Below, in pieces: positions 46,338-55,823 of a DNA stretch of 64,000 nt. The notes under the pieces were generated by a model. The model was not told where the DNA came from and ran no database searches. It saw only the letters and a program-made list of their open reading frames with translations. The stretch is from Okeania hirsuta (GTDB lineage Bacteria; Cyanobacteriota; Cyanobacteriia; Cyanobacteriales; Microcoleaceae). The translations under genes were made by a program, and so were the position numbers. Each line of letters starts with the position of its first letter. Position 1 is the stretch's first letter. The stretch lies in the NCBI RefSeq assembly GCF_003838195.1, contig NZ_RCBY01000001.1:44061-108060 (forward strand), in the 5' to 3' direction.

Positions 46338-47675
46338 CTATTGTATAATTTCACTACGAGAAGTTTTAGTTTTTCTCTCAGGATTAGCTGTTAAGTTTGC
46401 TGGTGATAAATCAACATAACCCCAGTTATTTAAAACATCTTTAAGTAAAATTTCTTGCTGGTTGCGTAACTCTGTTACACTAGCTCCTTTGTTCAGAATT
46501 GTAAACCAAACAACTCCCTTTTCTTTTGTTGGTAAAGCTCCTGCTAAAGCACTAACATAATCCAGGGTTCCAGACTTAACTACTGCCAAATTTGGAAGTT
46601 GTTTACGTTCATCTAAAATACCTTTATCTTTACCTACAATAACAAATACATCTGCCACATTCATATTATATTGCTGAAGATATTTATCTATTGCTAGAAA
46701 CATTCCCGTAGCAGCGCGAGGAGAAATACGATTTTCTTCTCCTAAACCAGAACCATTAATTAATGTAATTTCCTCTTTTGGTACTCCTACAAATTGAGCT
46801 GCTTTTTCCGCAACTACTTGATAGCCTCCCACCGCTTCAGCTAACATATCTGCCATTAAATTATTGCTATATTGATTCATCTTTTTCACCAGTTCAGCCA
46901 TCGGAAAAGAATAATGTCTAACTAATAGTTTAATATTTTCACTATGAGTAAGAGAAACTGCTACAACCCCATCAATTATTACTTGTGGTTTTGCTGTACC
47001 TGGAGGCAAAGTCTGATATTGATTTAAAACTTCTGAAGACCAAATTTGACTGTTTAATCCTTGTTTCAATAAATTACCAGCAGTCTGAGGATTAGATTCA
47101 AAGTTCATGTAAAATTTGCCAGTAATAATTAGATTTCCAGTAACTCTTTGAATCCCCATTTGATTTAATAAATTACCAATAGCGATCGCTTCTTCCCATA
47201 CAAAAAATGGATCTTCTCCTCCTTGAATGACTAAATCTCCATTTAAAACGCCATTTTCAATTGTACCTGTTGTGCCAATTAAAGTAATAAATTGATGGTC
47301 GGGATTGAAAGTTTTTAAGGCTACTAAAGAAGTTGCTACTTTAGTAATTGAAGCTGCTGGTAAAGGAATTGTACCTTGATAATTTGCTAATAAAGTATCA
47401 TTTGATTGTATCCATATTCCTTGATTTTGTTGAGAAAATCCTTGATTTGCTAATCTACTAAGATATGTTTGTACTTGAGTAGAGGCTATTTTTTCAGGAT
47501 TATCTGGAGGTAGTGTTAAGGGTTTTTCCGGAATTTCAATTGATACTTTTGGGGAAGGTGTGGTTTCAGGAGAAGGAGATGGTATTTCTGGTTCAGGTGA
47601 TTTACACCCAGCTAAAGATAACGCCATACAGATAGTAGTTATAAAAATTTTTTTTAGCATTAGTTTCGTCTTCAT
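46338..47675 (-). CDS. dacB: D-alanyl-D-alanine carboxypeptidase/endopeptidase, PBP4/S13 family
   Basis: 445-residue lipoprotein-type S13 peptidase. The N-terminal lipobox LSLAGC is near residue 23, followed by a Pro-rich spacer (SPSPETTPSPK). Active-site motifs are SITK (S-x-x-K), YSNN (S-x-N) and KSGT (K-T/S-G). These enzymes trim peptidoglycan stem peptides and cut cross-links in the periplasm. The length is typical. The gene runs opposite to AIM24 and away from the FHA-ABC gene. Confidence 0.92.
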   Translation of the reverse strand: MKTKLMLKKIFITTICMALSLAGCKSPEPEIPSPSPETTPSPKVSIEIPEKPLTLPPDNPEKIASTQVQTYLSRLANQGFSQQNQGIWIQSNDTLLANYQGTIPLPAASITKVATSLVALKTFNPDHQFITLIGTTGTIENGVLNGDLVIQGGEDPFFVWEEAIAIGNLLNQMGIQRVTGNLIITGKFYMNFESNPQTAGNLLKQGLNSQIWSSEVLNQYQTLPPGTAKPQVIIDGVVAVSLTHSENIKLLVRHYSFPMAELVKKMNQYSNNLMADMLAEAVGGYQVVAEKAAQFVGVPKEEITLINGSGLGEENRISPRAATGMFLAIDKYLQQYNMNVADVFVIVGKDKGILDERKQLPNLAVVKSGTLDYVSALAGALPTKEKGVVWFTILNKGASVTELRNQQEILLKDVLNNWGYVDLSPANLTANPERKTKTSRSEIIQ

Positions 47676-48086
47676 TTATTGCAGTAATATCTAGAGATTA
47701 TACTATAGTTAACTCTGTCTGGCATTTTAGCAGTTTACATAGCAGAAGGAAGAAGTAATAAGTAAGAAGATTGTAGTTATCTACAACAGAAGGAAAAATC
47801 TGGCGTTTTCTGAGTTTTAACCTTTTTATCTGTCCGCGTCCTTTCTTTCCACTGCCATATCAAAAAATAATCAAATATTGATACTTTGACTTTGTTTGAT
47901 TAGATTTTTTTTTAGATAAATAATATAGTTAATTTAGCAATAAATTTTGCCCGAAACAATCGTCTATTTTATGCTCAACTTAACAGAATAAATTGTAGAT
48001 TCAACTAGAACTTATTACCCACTTCTGATTAAATATAAATAGTTTTTGTCAATTTGTGCAAGAGAATCTAAAATCTAATATTAAGT
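47676..48086. other. Divergent intergenic region, dacB / FHA-ABC
   Basis: There is a dispersed repeat fragment at 47,748-47,862 (AGGAAGAAGTAATAAGTAAG, TTCTGAGTTTTAA and CCTTTCTTTCCACTGCCATA) resembling 7,250-7,370. The rest is AT-rich and probably holds both promoters. Confidence 0.5.
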
Positions 48087-50477
48087 ATGAATAAAAAAAC
48101 AGGGCAAACTACCCTTTTAAGTAATAATCCTTATATAGAATTAAGTAATCAAGGCCAAATTATCACTTTCCAACTGACACAAGACAATCATATATTAGGG
48201 CGCGATCGCCTCCACGCCGATCTTGTAGTACCTTCTGGTTGGTTAGTTATATCTAGTTACCACGCCACTATCAGGAAAATTGACGATCGCTACTATATTT
48301 ATGATGGTGACGGTCATCGAGCAAGTACCAATGGATTATTTCTAGACCGTACTCGCATCACTCCATCTGAAGGTCATCTTCTAGAGAATGGCATGGAAAT
48401 CAAAATTGGTCTCGACCCCCAAAACCAAATCTTGCTGAAATATTTCGATCCTAATAATCCCATAACTATAGCATCTTTACCAAAAACGCGCTCAATATCT
48501 TTAAAAGATCGATCAGTTTTACTTGGTCGCGATCCTGATGCAACTCTGGAATTGGATGCTCCCATTGTTTCTCGTAGTCATGCCACCATTGAACCTAATG
48601 GTCAGGGTAATTACGTTTTACACGACTATAGTACCAATGGCGTTTTTGTCAATGGGGTGCGAGTTAAAAACTCTATTGTTTTGACTGAAGGAGCGGTCGT
48701 CAAAATAGGACCTTTTACTCTAATTAGGCGTGGCGATCGCCTAGAAGTTTTTGACCCTGGAAATCAAATTCGTATTGATGCCGATCGCCTATTTAGAATA
48801 GTCAGAGACCAACGAGGAAAAACACGAGTTTTGCTAAATGATATCTCCTTTGCGATCGAACCAGGACAGTTTGTGGCCTTGGTGGGAGGTAGTGGCACTG
48901 GTAAATCAACTTTGATGCGAACATTATTAGGAATAGACCCTACAACTAAAGGCAAAGTTTATATTAATGGTGAAGATTTAAGGAATAATTTCAATATCTA
49001 TCGGACTCAAATTGGTTATGTTCCTCAAGATGATATTATTCATCGAGAATTAACAGTATTGGAGGTTTTAAATTATGCGGCAAAATTGCGATTACCGCCG
49101 GATATTAATATTAAGGAAGTAGTCGAAAAAACTCTAGAACAAATAGAGATGAAAGAGAGGAAAAATGTATTAGTTAGTCAGTTAAGTGGAGGACAGAGAA
49201 AAAGGGTAAGTATTGGTGTGGAATTATTAGCAGACCCCAAATTATTTTTCTTAGATGAACCGACATCAGGACTAGACCCAGGTTTAGATAAAAAAATGAT
49301 GCAACTATTAAGAAAATTGGCAAATCAAGGACGAACAATTATCTTAGTCACCCATGCCACAGCTAATATTAGAATTTGCGACCGAGTAGTTTTTTTAGGT
49401 AGAGGAGGGCGTTTATGTTATTTTGGATCCTCGAGAGAAGCTATGACTTTTTTCTCTGTCAATACTGGTGATTTTGCTGATATTTATAACGAACTAGAAA
49501 CCAGTGATGAAAATATTAATGAGTGGGTAAATAATTTTCGTCAATCAGAATATTATCGACGTTATATTGCCAATCATCTCAGTATCGATAATTTAAAATC
49601 CCCTACTAATTTACCCCCTAAACAACAACCTACTTCTTTTTGGAAACAACTTTTTATTTTAATTCAACGATATTTTCAATTAACTATTCGCGACCCCATT
49701 AACTTAGGTTTAGCTTTATTTACTGCCCCTATTGGTATTAGTTTAATTTTATTTGCAGTTAGAGATAAAAATCCATTAATTGGCGACCCAGAACCTACCT
49801 TAGCTCCTTTAGCTTTGCGAGTATTATTTGTATTTACCTGTGCTTGTTTATGGGTTAGTCTGTCTAGTTCTCTGCAAGAAATAGTCAAAGAATCAGCTAT
49901 TTATATTCGGGAAAGATTAGTTAACTTAGGATTATTTGCTTATCTCAGCTCAAAATTAATAGTTCTAGGATTATTAGCAACTCTGCAAACTCTATTAATA
50001 GTAGTAGTAGTAATACTGGGATTTGAAAATCCCCAGCCAGAATTAATTTCATGGCCTATAGGAGTTAGTATTACCACTTTTTTAACATTAATAAGCTGTA
50101 TTAGTCTGGGATTAATGATTTCATCTATTGTGAAAAATGGTTCTCAAGCTAATAGTGCTTTACCCTTAATATTGCTACCTCAAATTATTTTTTCTGGTGT
50201 TTTATTTGAAATGACAGGTATAGCTAGTAAATTTTCTTGGCTAATGTTAAGTCGTTGGTCTGTAGCTGCTTATGGGGCACTTGTAAATGTTAATAATATG
50301 GTGCCAGAAGCAACTAAATTACCAAATGGAAGTACCGTTCCATTACCATTTTCTGGTTCAGATGTTTACAACCTTAACTGGGAAAATTTAGGGATAAGTT
50401 GGGGAGCTTTATGTTTACATTCGCTGATTTATTTAGGCTTTACTATTTGGTTTCAGAAGAGGAAAGATATTGTATGA
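48087..50477 (+). CDS. FHA-domain ABC transporter (ATP-binding plus ABC2 permease)
   Basis: 796 residues with four regions in order. Two FHA phosphothreonine-binding domains lie at about 30-115 (GRDRLHADLVVPSG, SSYHAT) and 140-215 (GRDPDATLELDAPIVSRSHA). An ABCG-type ATPase covers about 235-460, with Walker A GGSGTGKST at 267-275, signature LSGGQRKR and Walker B LFFLDEPTSGLDP. The six-segment ABC2 membrane domain covers about 530-790. FHA-linked ABCG-type half-transporters are common in cyanobacteria, but substrates are unknown. The FHA pair suggests control by Ser/Thr kinases. No lesion is seen. Confidence 0.92.
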   Translation: MNKKTGQTTLLSNNPYIELSNQGQIITFQLTQDNHILGRDRLHADLVVPSGWLVISSYHATIRKIDDRYYIYDGDGHRASTNGLFLDRTRITPSEGHLLENGMEIKIGLDPQNQILLKYFDPNNPITIASLPKTRSISLKDRSVLLGRDPDATLELDAPIVSRSHATIEPNGQGNYVLHDYSTNGVFVNGVRVKNSIVLTEGAVVKIGPFTLIRRGDRLEVFDPGNQIRIDADRLFRIVRDQRGKTRVLLNDISFAIEPGQFVALVGGSGTGKSTLMRTLLGIDPTTKGKVYINGEDLRNNFNIYRTQIGYVPQDDIIHRELTVLEVLNYAAKLRLPPDINIKEVVEKTLEQIEMKERKNVLVSQLSGGQRKRVSIGVELLADPKLFFLDEPTSGLDPGLDKKMMQLLRKLANQGRTIILVTHATANIRICDRVVFLGRGGRLCYFGSSREAMTFFSVNTGDFADIYNELETSDENINEWVNNFRQSEYYRRYIANHLSIDNLKSPTNLPPKQQPTSFWKQLFILIQRYFQLTIRDPINLGLALFTAPIGISLILFAVRDKNPLIGDPEPTLAPLALRVLFVFTCACLWVSLSSSLQEIVKESAIYIRERLVNLGLFAYLSSKLIVLGLLATLQTLLIVVVVILGFENPQPELISWPIGVSITTFLTLISCISLGLMISSIVKNGSQANSALPLILLPQIIFSGVLFEMTGIASKFSWLMLSRWSVAAYGALVNVNNMVPEATKLPNGSTVPLPFSGSDVYNLNWENLGISWGALCLHSLIYLGFTIWFQKRKDIV

Positions 50478-50857
50478 TAATTAATTATTAATAATTAATA
50501 ATTAATCCCTAGAGATTTAAAGTCTCTCATTACCAACGGATAATGGATAATTGATAATTATTGCTCTGCTGAATAAATCTAAAAGCATTGACATATAAAG
50601 ACAAGTGCCTTTTTGGGGTCGAATTGCAGTGCAAATTTTTCAGCTGTTTATGCTCATGCATGGAGCGTATTTTAAGCTCATAGTTGGGCAGAAAAATCCC
50701 AAATTGACAATTGTTACTCCTACCTCCTCGCTCATTCCCATGTCTCCCCTCCTGGGAGGGGGAGGGGCGAGGGGTGGGTTGTCTCCTACCCCTACTAAAA
50801 GACTTTTGAGCGCAAACCCTAATTAGAGATAGTTTTCATTATCCATGATTCATTTCC
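50478..50857. other. Intergenic region containing an R2 element
   Basis: TAATTATTAATAATTAATAA repeats directly follow the FHA-ABC gene. The R2 copy (50,559-50,824) fills the rest, including an inserted CCCCTCCTGGGAGGGGGAGG repeat. Confidence 0.55.
50559..50824. mobile_element. R2 MITE-like element, copy 4
   Basis: It begins ATTGCTCTGCTGAATAAATC and ends GAGCGCAAACCCTAATT, parallel to copy 1, including the TTTTTGGGGTCGAATTGCAG and ATGGAGCGTATTTTAAGCTC blocks. It carries an extra CCCCTCCTGGGAGGGG insertion at about 50,740. Confidence 0.78.
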
Positions 50858-51505
50858 CTACTCCCTATTTTGAAACTGATTTAATAACCAAGCATAAACT
50901 TGAGTTTGATTTGTTTGACGAGTGCGCTGAAGTGCTTCCTCTAATAAAGAAATGTCTAAACCAGGCAAAACTTGAGACCGATCGATTTTTCTACTACCAC
51001 CGTCAGCAACAGCAAAGGCAATAATTTCTACATTCTGGACATCAACTATCCAATATTCAGCAATATTCAGTGCTTCGTACAGCAAACGCTTTTCCCCTTT
51101 ATCATCAGGGAGGGAAGTATTGGCAACTTCAATAACTAGAGTTGGTGAGGGATAAATATCTAGGTCAATAATAGAACTTCCCCAAGGAATAACATCAGCA
51201 TTTTCCCCAATGTAATAGGAAACATCGGGTTGAGTTGCTTGATATCCTGTTTTGCGGTAGGTACAATTATCTTTACCATTTAGATCAATGTTTTTGGTAG
51301 CAGCAAAGAGACCAACTGCAGTAATGATAACTGTGTGGTCACTAGCGTGGTCATTTCCTAATGGTGACATTTCTATTCTGAGTTTTCCTTTGTGGTAGTA
51401 AACTTTGGCTTTTTCATAACTTGGGTCTTCAAGAGTTTGGATGTATTGTTCCCAAGTTGCTGTTATCCAAGTTTCTGTGAGTAGTTGAGTTTGGGTTTTG
51501 CTCAT
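50858..51505 (-). CDS. Uma2-family protein (predicted PD-(D/E)XK nuclease)
   Basis: 215 residues beginning MSKTQTQLLTETWITATWEQ. Conserved Uma2 features are KAKVYYHKGKLRIEMSPLG, GYQATQPDVSYYIG, DLDIYPSPTLVIEVANTS (acidic strand and Glu) and EYWIVDV with a C-terminal PGLDISLLEEAL. Uma2 proteins are expanded families in cyanobacteria with a restriction-nuclease-like fold, and their cellular role is not established. The frame is intact, unlike the Uma2 relics at 21-23 kb. Confidence 0.88.
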   Translation of the reverse strand: MSKTQTQLLTETWITATWEQYIQTLEDPSYEKAKVYYHKGKLRIEMSPLGNDHASDHTVIITAVGLFAATKNIDLNGKDNCTYRKTGYQATQPDVSYYIGENADVIPWGSSIIDLDIYPSPTLVIEVANTSLPDDKGEKRLLYEALNIAEYWIVDVQNVEIIAFAVADGGSRKIDRSQVLPGLDISLLEEALQRTRQTNQTQVYAWLLNQFQNRE

Positions 51506-52082
51506 GTTTTGTCGGAAAAGGTATATTTTATATTTTAGATCAGGTTAGCGATCGCTCTTTTAAGAATTAACTCTATCTAACCATTTTTCAGCTTGAGAAT
51601 ATTTATCTTTAACGAAAAAGAATTTGTTTGAGTAGTTTTTATATTCATTTATTTTCTCTATATTATATCATGTTATCCCTCCGGGTGAGCTACGAATTGC
51701 GGACGGGTCAGTTATAAATAAAATTTAAGGACTGACAGTACCGACAGTACCAAATAAATACTGAAATTATCAATACCCCCAATACCAATATTTTCTCTTT
51801 TTCTCCTTTCTTACCTCCTGACTCCTGTACGTCGCCAATCCGACCGCTCCCCTACCTCACTCCTGACTGCTTACAATAGTTATTTATAAGTATTCAACCA
51901 TTAGCGTAGCTCCCCCGGAGGGGGAACATGATATTATAGCGGAGGGGGAACATGATATTATAGCCAAAAATAGCGATCGCTAGTTGATTGTTGTTATTAG
52001 ACTTAGCTTGATCTACTATATTTTTCATAGTAGTGTTTATATTTAAGTATTCAAATAATAATATATCATTTTTAAACACATA
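51506..52082. other. Intergenic region with a gene remnant and tandem duplication
   Basis: A minus-strand remnant near 51,565-51,640 reads KNYSNKFFFVKDKYSQAEKW LDRVNS-stop, origin unknown. A 25-bp unit containing GGAGGGGGAACATGATATTA is duplicated in tandem at about 51,914-51,963, next to a TTAGCGTAGCTCC short repeat. Confidence 0.5.
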
Positions 52083-52541
52083 ATGAAATATTGGCTAATG
52101 AAATCTGAACCAAAAACTTACAGCATCTCAGATATGAAACATGAAAAAACTTGTATTTGGGATGGAGTGAGAAATTATCAAGCTCGGAATTTTTTGCGAC
52201 AAATTAATCCGGGAGATTTAGCATTTTTCTATCATTCTAATACTGTACCTCCTGGCATTATTGGATTAGTAAAAATATTAGAAAGTGGCATTGCTGACCC
52301 TACTCAATTTGACCCAAAAAGCCAATATTTTGACCCAAAATCTACTCCTAATTCGCCTCGGTGGCAAACTGTTTTTGTGGAATTTGTAGAAGAGTTTCCT
52401 CAATTAATATCTTTGGCTATTTTGAAGCAAGAATTTAGCCCAGATGAATTGTTAGTTACTAAGAAAGGAAATAGGTTATCCGTAATGCCTGTTGCTCAAA
52501 ATGTGGCAGAGAAAATTTTAGTAATGAAAGATGGTTTTTAA
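52083..52541 (+). CDS. EVE-domain protein
   Basis: 152-residue EVE domain protein that starts MKYWLMKSEPKTYSISDM. Family motifs are WDGVRNYQARNFLR and GDLAFFYHSNTVPPGIIGLV. EVE domains have a PUA-like fold thought to recognise modified bases in DNA or RNA. The length matches stand-alone members. There is no operon partner. Confidence 0.9.
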   Translation: MKYWLMKSEPKTYSISDMKHEKTCIWDGVRNYQARNFLRQINPGDLAFFYHSNTVPPGIIGLVKILESGIADPTQFDPKSQYFDPKSTPNSPRWQTVFVEFVEEFPQLISLAILKQEFSPDELLVTKKGNRLSVMPVAQNVAEKILVMKDGF

Positions 52542-53146
52542 GCTAATTTACTATATTCTTCTGTGCCGATAAATTAGTCCAGTAGGGTGCGTTATTCATT
52601 AATTGATAATGGATAATTGATAATTACCTCTGGTTAAAACCGTTACGGAATTGAATATAAGGAAATATTATTTCTTCTCTTAGTCAATTGGATATGGCGA
52701 GGAGACCCGTTCTTGCAGACCCGCTCCGAAGATCGCCATCCCACCCTTCGGGAAGCTACGAAGATCGACCGCTTTTTTCCCCTTAAAAGGGGAGGTTTCA
52801 AGGCGCGAATTATTTAATTATTAATTATTAATTATTAATTATTCGGTAACGCACCATCCCACAGTCCAGTCGTAGTAGACTGACACAGCTAAAAGTGTGC
52901 ATTAGATTTTTTGGTATAACTTTTGTTATAGCAAGGTTTGACTGATTTTTTTGTAGCAACATTTAAGTGTGTCTGGTACGTTACGCTTTGCTAACACACC
53001 CTACTGAACCTGATTTTTTTGTAGCAACATTTAAGTGTGTCTGGTACGTTACGCTTTGCTAACACACCCTACTGGACTGACGCAAAAGCAAGCAAATTTG
53101 ATATAATTGTTCAGTCTAAAAAATATTAGTAATTATCAAGTGAGTA
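52542..53146. other. Repeat-rich intergenic region
   Basis: It holds TTAATTATTAATTATT microsatellites and a copy of the R3 dispersed repeat (about 52,684-52,800: ATATGGCGAGGAGACC, GGGAAGCTACGAAGATCG, AAAAGGGGAGGTTT), which recurs at 63,508-63,605. A 68-bp tandem direct repeat follows (52,941-53,075). Confidence 0.55.
52941..53075. repeat. 68-bp tandem duplication
   Basis: Two adjacent near-identical copies contain TTTTTTTGTAGCAACATTTA and GTACGTTACGCTTTGCTAAC and end CACACCCTACTG. They are non-coding. Confidence 0.9.
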
Positions 53147-53770
53147 ATGAGTGATTTTCAAGTATGCGATCGCGATTTAACGGAGGCCATATTATCTGAT
53201 TATTTGCAAGCAGATAGTATTGCAGTGGATACAGAAACTATGGGATTGTTGCCCTGGCGCGATCGCTTATGTTTAGTCCAGTTATGCGATGCTCAAGGCA
53301 AAGTTACAGCAATTCGGATTGAAAAAGGGCAACAAGAAGCACCGAATTTAAAACAATTAATGGAGGCAACTGGAATAGTTAAAATATTTCATTTTGCTAG
53401 GTTTGATGTAGCAATGTTGCAGCATCATTTAGACATTAAAGTTTCCCCAATTTTCTGTACCAAAATTGCCAGTAAGTTGGCACGAACTTATACAGGTAAA
53501 CATGGTTTAAAAGACTTAGTAATGGAATTAGAAAAAGTAGAGTTAGATAAATCTGCTCAAAGTTCTGATTGGGGAAATGCAGAAAATTTAACGGAGGAAC
53601 AATTGAGTTATGCTGCTAATGATGTGCGGTATTTATTGAGTGTCAAAGAGAAGTTAATTAAAATGTTGAAACGAGAGGAAAGATGGGAATTAGCACAACA
53701 GTGTTTTGAATGTTTACCCGTGTTTGTGGGATTAGATTTATTGCAGTATAAAGATATTTTTGAGCATTAA
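53147..53770 (+). CDS. Ribonuclease D-like 3'-5' exonuclease
   Basis: 207-residue DEDDy exonuclease domain without the HRDC region of full RNase D. Catalytic motifs are SIAVDTETMGLL (Asp-X-Glu), IFHFARFDVAML (Asp) and LSYAANDVRYLL (Tyr and Asp). It probably trims small structured RNAs in the cytosol. Short RNase D-like proteins of this size are usual in cyanobacteria. The start is an ATG right after a GTGAGTA stretch. It stands alone. Confidence 0.9.
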   Translation: MSDFQVCDRDLTEAILSDYLQADSIAVDTETMGLLPWRDRLCLVQLCDAQGKVTAIRIEKGQQEAPNLKQLMEATGIVKIFHFARFDVAMLQHHLDIKVSPIFCTKIASKLARTYTGKHGLKDLVMELEKVELDKSAQSSDWGNAENLTEEQLSYAANDVRYLLSVKEKLIKMLKREERWELAQQCFECLPVFVGLDLLQYKDIFEH

Positions 53771-54095
53771 TTAAATTGGGATTTGCGGGGCAATATTTGT
53801 CTTTTTTCTACTATTTTCAATGCAAAAATATGGGTCAATATTGCTCCGCAATGCCACCGTAAATGTAGGGCTGAAAGTCATCAACCCTGACTTGATTAGT
53901 GTCCGTGTGTAAGTCCTGTTATTGAATAAATTGGTTTGGGAGGGGCGATCGCTTTTATAGTTTATCCTTTTCCAAAGTTTGACAAAAAGAGGGATGTTTT
54001 TCCATAATGAAAGTATCAAATATATTAATATAATTATACTTAAACAAGTGACAGATGAAACTAGACAAGAAATAGCAAGATTTCTGGCAAGGTAA
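53771..54095. other. Spacer before the toxin relic
   Basis: It contains a GTGTAAGTCCTG IS-end-like motif at about 53,907 with no matching partner nearby and one HIP1-type octamer. No gene is seen. Confidence 0.4.
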
Positions 54096-54464
54096 CTGGC
54101 AGCAAGGACAGTAATTCCCCAAAGAAGATCGGGAAAAGGTTTTAGGAGGTTTAGTCAGTTCAAAAGAGTTATTGGTACGGCGGGCAATCAACTAGCTTGG
54201 CATCATCTTGTCGGACAAACTATTTAAAATTTACAGACTTTTGGTGCGGAAGCAATTCATAATACGGGGAATTTAGTTTGCTTAGAACATGGTTCTGGAT
54301 CTATTCACCAAGAAATAACCAATTTCTATAATTCGATTCAACCAGAGCTAACTGGTTCAGAAAGGATGAAGGTGAGAGAATGGATCGGCAAACAATCTTT
54401 TGAAGAACAACAAGATTTTGGTGTCAGAGTAGTTAGAGCTTTCGGAGGTACAATTTCATGCTGA
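54096..54464 (+). pseudogene. Polymorphic-toxin C-terminal nuclease domain relic (Rhs/contact-dependent type)
   Basis: One frame reads KRVIGTAGNQLAWHHLVGQT, then one stop (TAA at about 54,227, where AAA would be Lys), then LQTFGAEAIHNTGNLVCLEH, GSGSIHQEITNFYNSI, and SFEEQQDFGVRVVRAFGG, ending TGA at 54,462. The WHH...FGAEAIHNTGN...H-x-x-I-FY pattern and FG..V..FGG tail are those of nuclease toxin tips on Rhs-like polymorphic toxins. No N-terminal delivery module precedes it. It overlaps the next gene's start by 7 bases (ATGCTGA). Confidence 0.7.
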
Positions 54465-54781
54465 CTTTAGATGTAGAAGCAATTTTAAATTCCATTCCTA
54501 ATGAGGTTGCTTGGGAAGATGTGGTGCAGTTCCATCAACTTGACGATCGCGTTGCTATAGCTAATGATTTTTGTCCTAATATCATTGGTGTTAATGATGG
54601 CTCTATTGAGTGGTGTCCGAATGAGGAACCGCCAAACTATTTGGAAAAGTTGGTTTGGTTGTGGGTGGTTCGTCCAGATATGGGGGCAGCGTTCGCGGAG
54701 CGTTGCGGATGCAACATCGCTCTGGAAGCTCCATTGGAACTAAAAAAGATTATTGGTAATTATATTCTGGTGGGTGATTGA
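54458..54781 (+). CDS. Putative immunity protein for the adjacent toxin domain
   Basis: 107 residues beginning MLTLDVEAILNSIPNEVAWE, acidic, without membrane segment. Its start codon overlaps the stop of the toxin domain, the usual order for toxin tip then immunity gene and consistent with translational coupling. The sequence AAFAERCGCNIALEAPL near the end coincides with a GCGTTCGCGGAGCGTTGCGG repeat inserted at DNA level (about 54,688), which may have altered the native C-terminal half. No family recognised; the role is inferred from position. Confidence 0.6.
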   Translation: MLTLDVEAILNSIPNEVAWEDVVQFHQLDDRVAIANDFCPNIIGVNDGSIEWCPNEEPPNYLEKLVWLWVVRPDMGAAFAERCGCNIALEAPLELKKIIGNYILVGD

Positions 54782-55340
54782 GGCCGATCGTCTTTCTGTT
54801 TCAAGTCCAGGATTGAAATCCTTGGGTAATAGCTTAAGTCATCTTTAGATGACTGAATTACCTATAGAACCCATTTGTTATCTTTTAGCAAAAGACTATA
54901 CTAATGAGCGATATAGCTGCCGCTAGGCTCCGCCAACGCTTGCTTAGGATGAAAAAATGCCATATTCAAGCAGCTTAACAGATAAAGAATAGGAGATTAT
55001 CGAACCACTACTAGCCAAGAAATAGAAAGAGCAAAAGACCTACCTAAAATCTTAAGAATTGCTGAAAAAACAGTGGAATTTCTTAGGTCTAGAGTAGTGT
55101 ATATAGATTCAAATGTATTTTTTAAGATAAAAATAGCTTGATGGTGTATCTACACAAAGATATGACTATAGAGATAGACCTTAACATTTAAGTTTAAGAG
55201 TTATTTGAATTCTCAGTCAGAAGCAGATGCTCCCATCAGGATTCCTGTACTTAGAAGTAAAAATTTTAACATAACTTTATTCCTTAGTTTTCTTCCTGAA
55301 AGAACATTATTGATATGAGTATTACTTCAAGAGTAAGACC
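54782..55340. other. Region with IS remnants
   Basis: No intact gene is visible. It contains CTATAGAACCCATTTG (54,862) like 39,777, the GCGATATAGCTGCCGC repeat shared with the type A element at 54,908, and an IS5-type transposase start at 54,957. Confidence 0.5.
54957..55060 (+). pseudogene. IS5-family transposase N-terminal fragment
   Basis: MPYSSSLTDKE-stop-EIIEPLLAKK-stop matches the conserved start of IS5-group transposases (MPYSSSLTDKEWEIIEPLLP). Only about 30 codons survive, with two stops. Confidence 0.75.
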
Positions 55341-55823
55341 ATGTACACTCCCCATTTTATGTCCGTTATTTCTAAAATTTCAAGCGGGTCATTTAAAACT
55401 GAAGGTATGATTGTTGCTCCATGCTCAATGCGAACACTCTCGGCAATCACGCACTCTATGTCGGATAATCTTTTGACTCGAGCTGCTGACGTGGTACTCA
55501 AAGACCGTAGGAGATTAGTTTTAATGCCGCGAGAAGCACCACTTCATCTAGGTCACTGCAAACTTATGTATGAGGCAGCCCAGCTTGGTGCAATCATCGC
55601 ACCGCCAATGCCAGCATTTTACAACCGACCTGAGACAATTGATGAGATTATCAACCATAGTGTCGGCCGAGTCCTTGAACTCTTTGACATTGATTTAGGA
55701 ATTCTGAAGCGTTGGGAGGGGCACAAAGCGGAAAAATCAAGAGCGGTAGCCTTACAGAGTGCTGGAGAGAAACCTGAACAGCCAAATGGCAAACGCTTAG
55801 TGACACAGACCAAAGAGATTTGA
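55341..55823 (+). CDS. UbiX/Pad1-like flavin prenyltransferase, N-terminally truncated
   Basis: 160 residues matching the C-terminal two thirds of UbiX-type flavin prenyltransferases: [68 protein letters not shown] and [11 protein letters not shown]. These enzymes make the prenylated FMN cofactor of UbiD decarboxylases. The nucleotide-binding N-terminus (GISGASG) is absent; the sequence before SGSFK is [14 protein letters not shown]. The tail ([20 protein letters not shown]) is long. Base composition is higher in GC than its neighbours, suggesting transfer. It is unlikely to be active without the N-terminal Rossmann strand. Confidence 0.65.
   Translation: MYTPHFMSVISKISSGSFKTEGMIVAPCSMRTLSAITHSMSDNLLTRAADVVLKDRRRLVLMPREAPLHLGHCKLMYEAAQLGAIIAPPMPAFYNRPETIDEIINHSVGRVLELFDIDLGILKRWEGHKAEKSRAVALQSAGEKPEQPNGKRLVTQTKEI

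Noticed and set aside
51894..52079. 61-codon minus-strand ORF next to the EVE gene
   Set aside because: Its C-terminal half is the tandemly duplicated GGAACATGATATTATAG repeat; no support for a real product.
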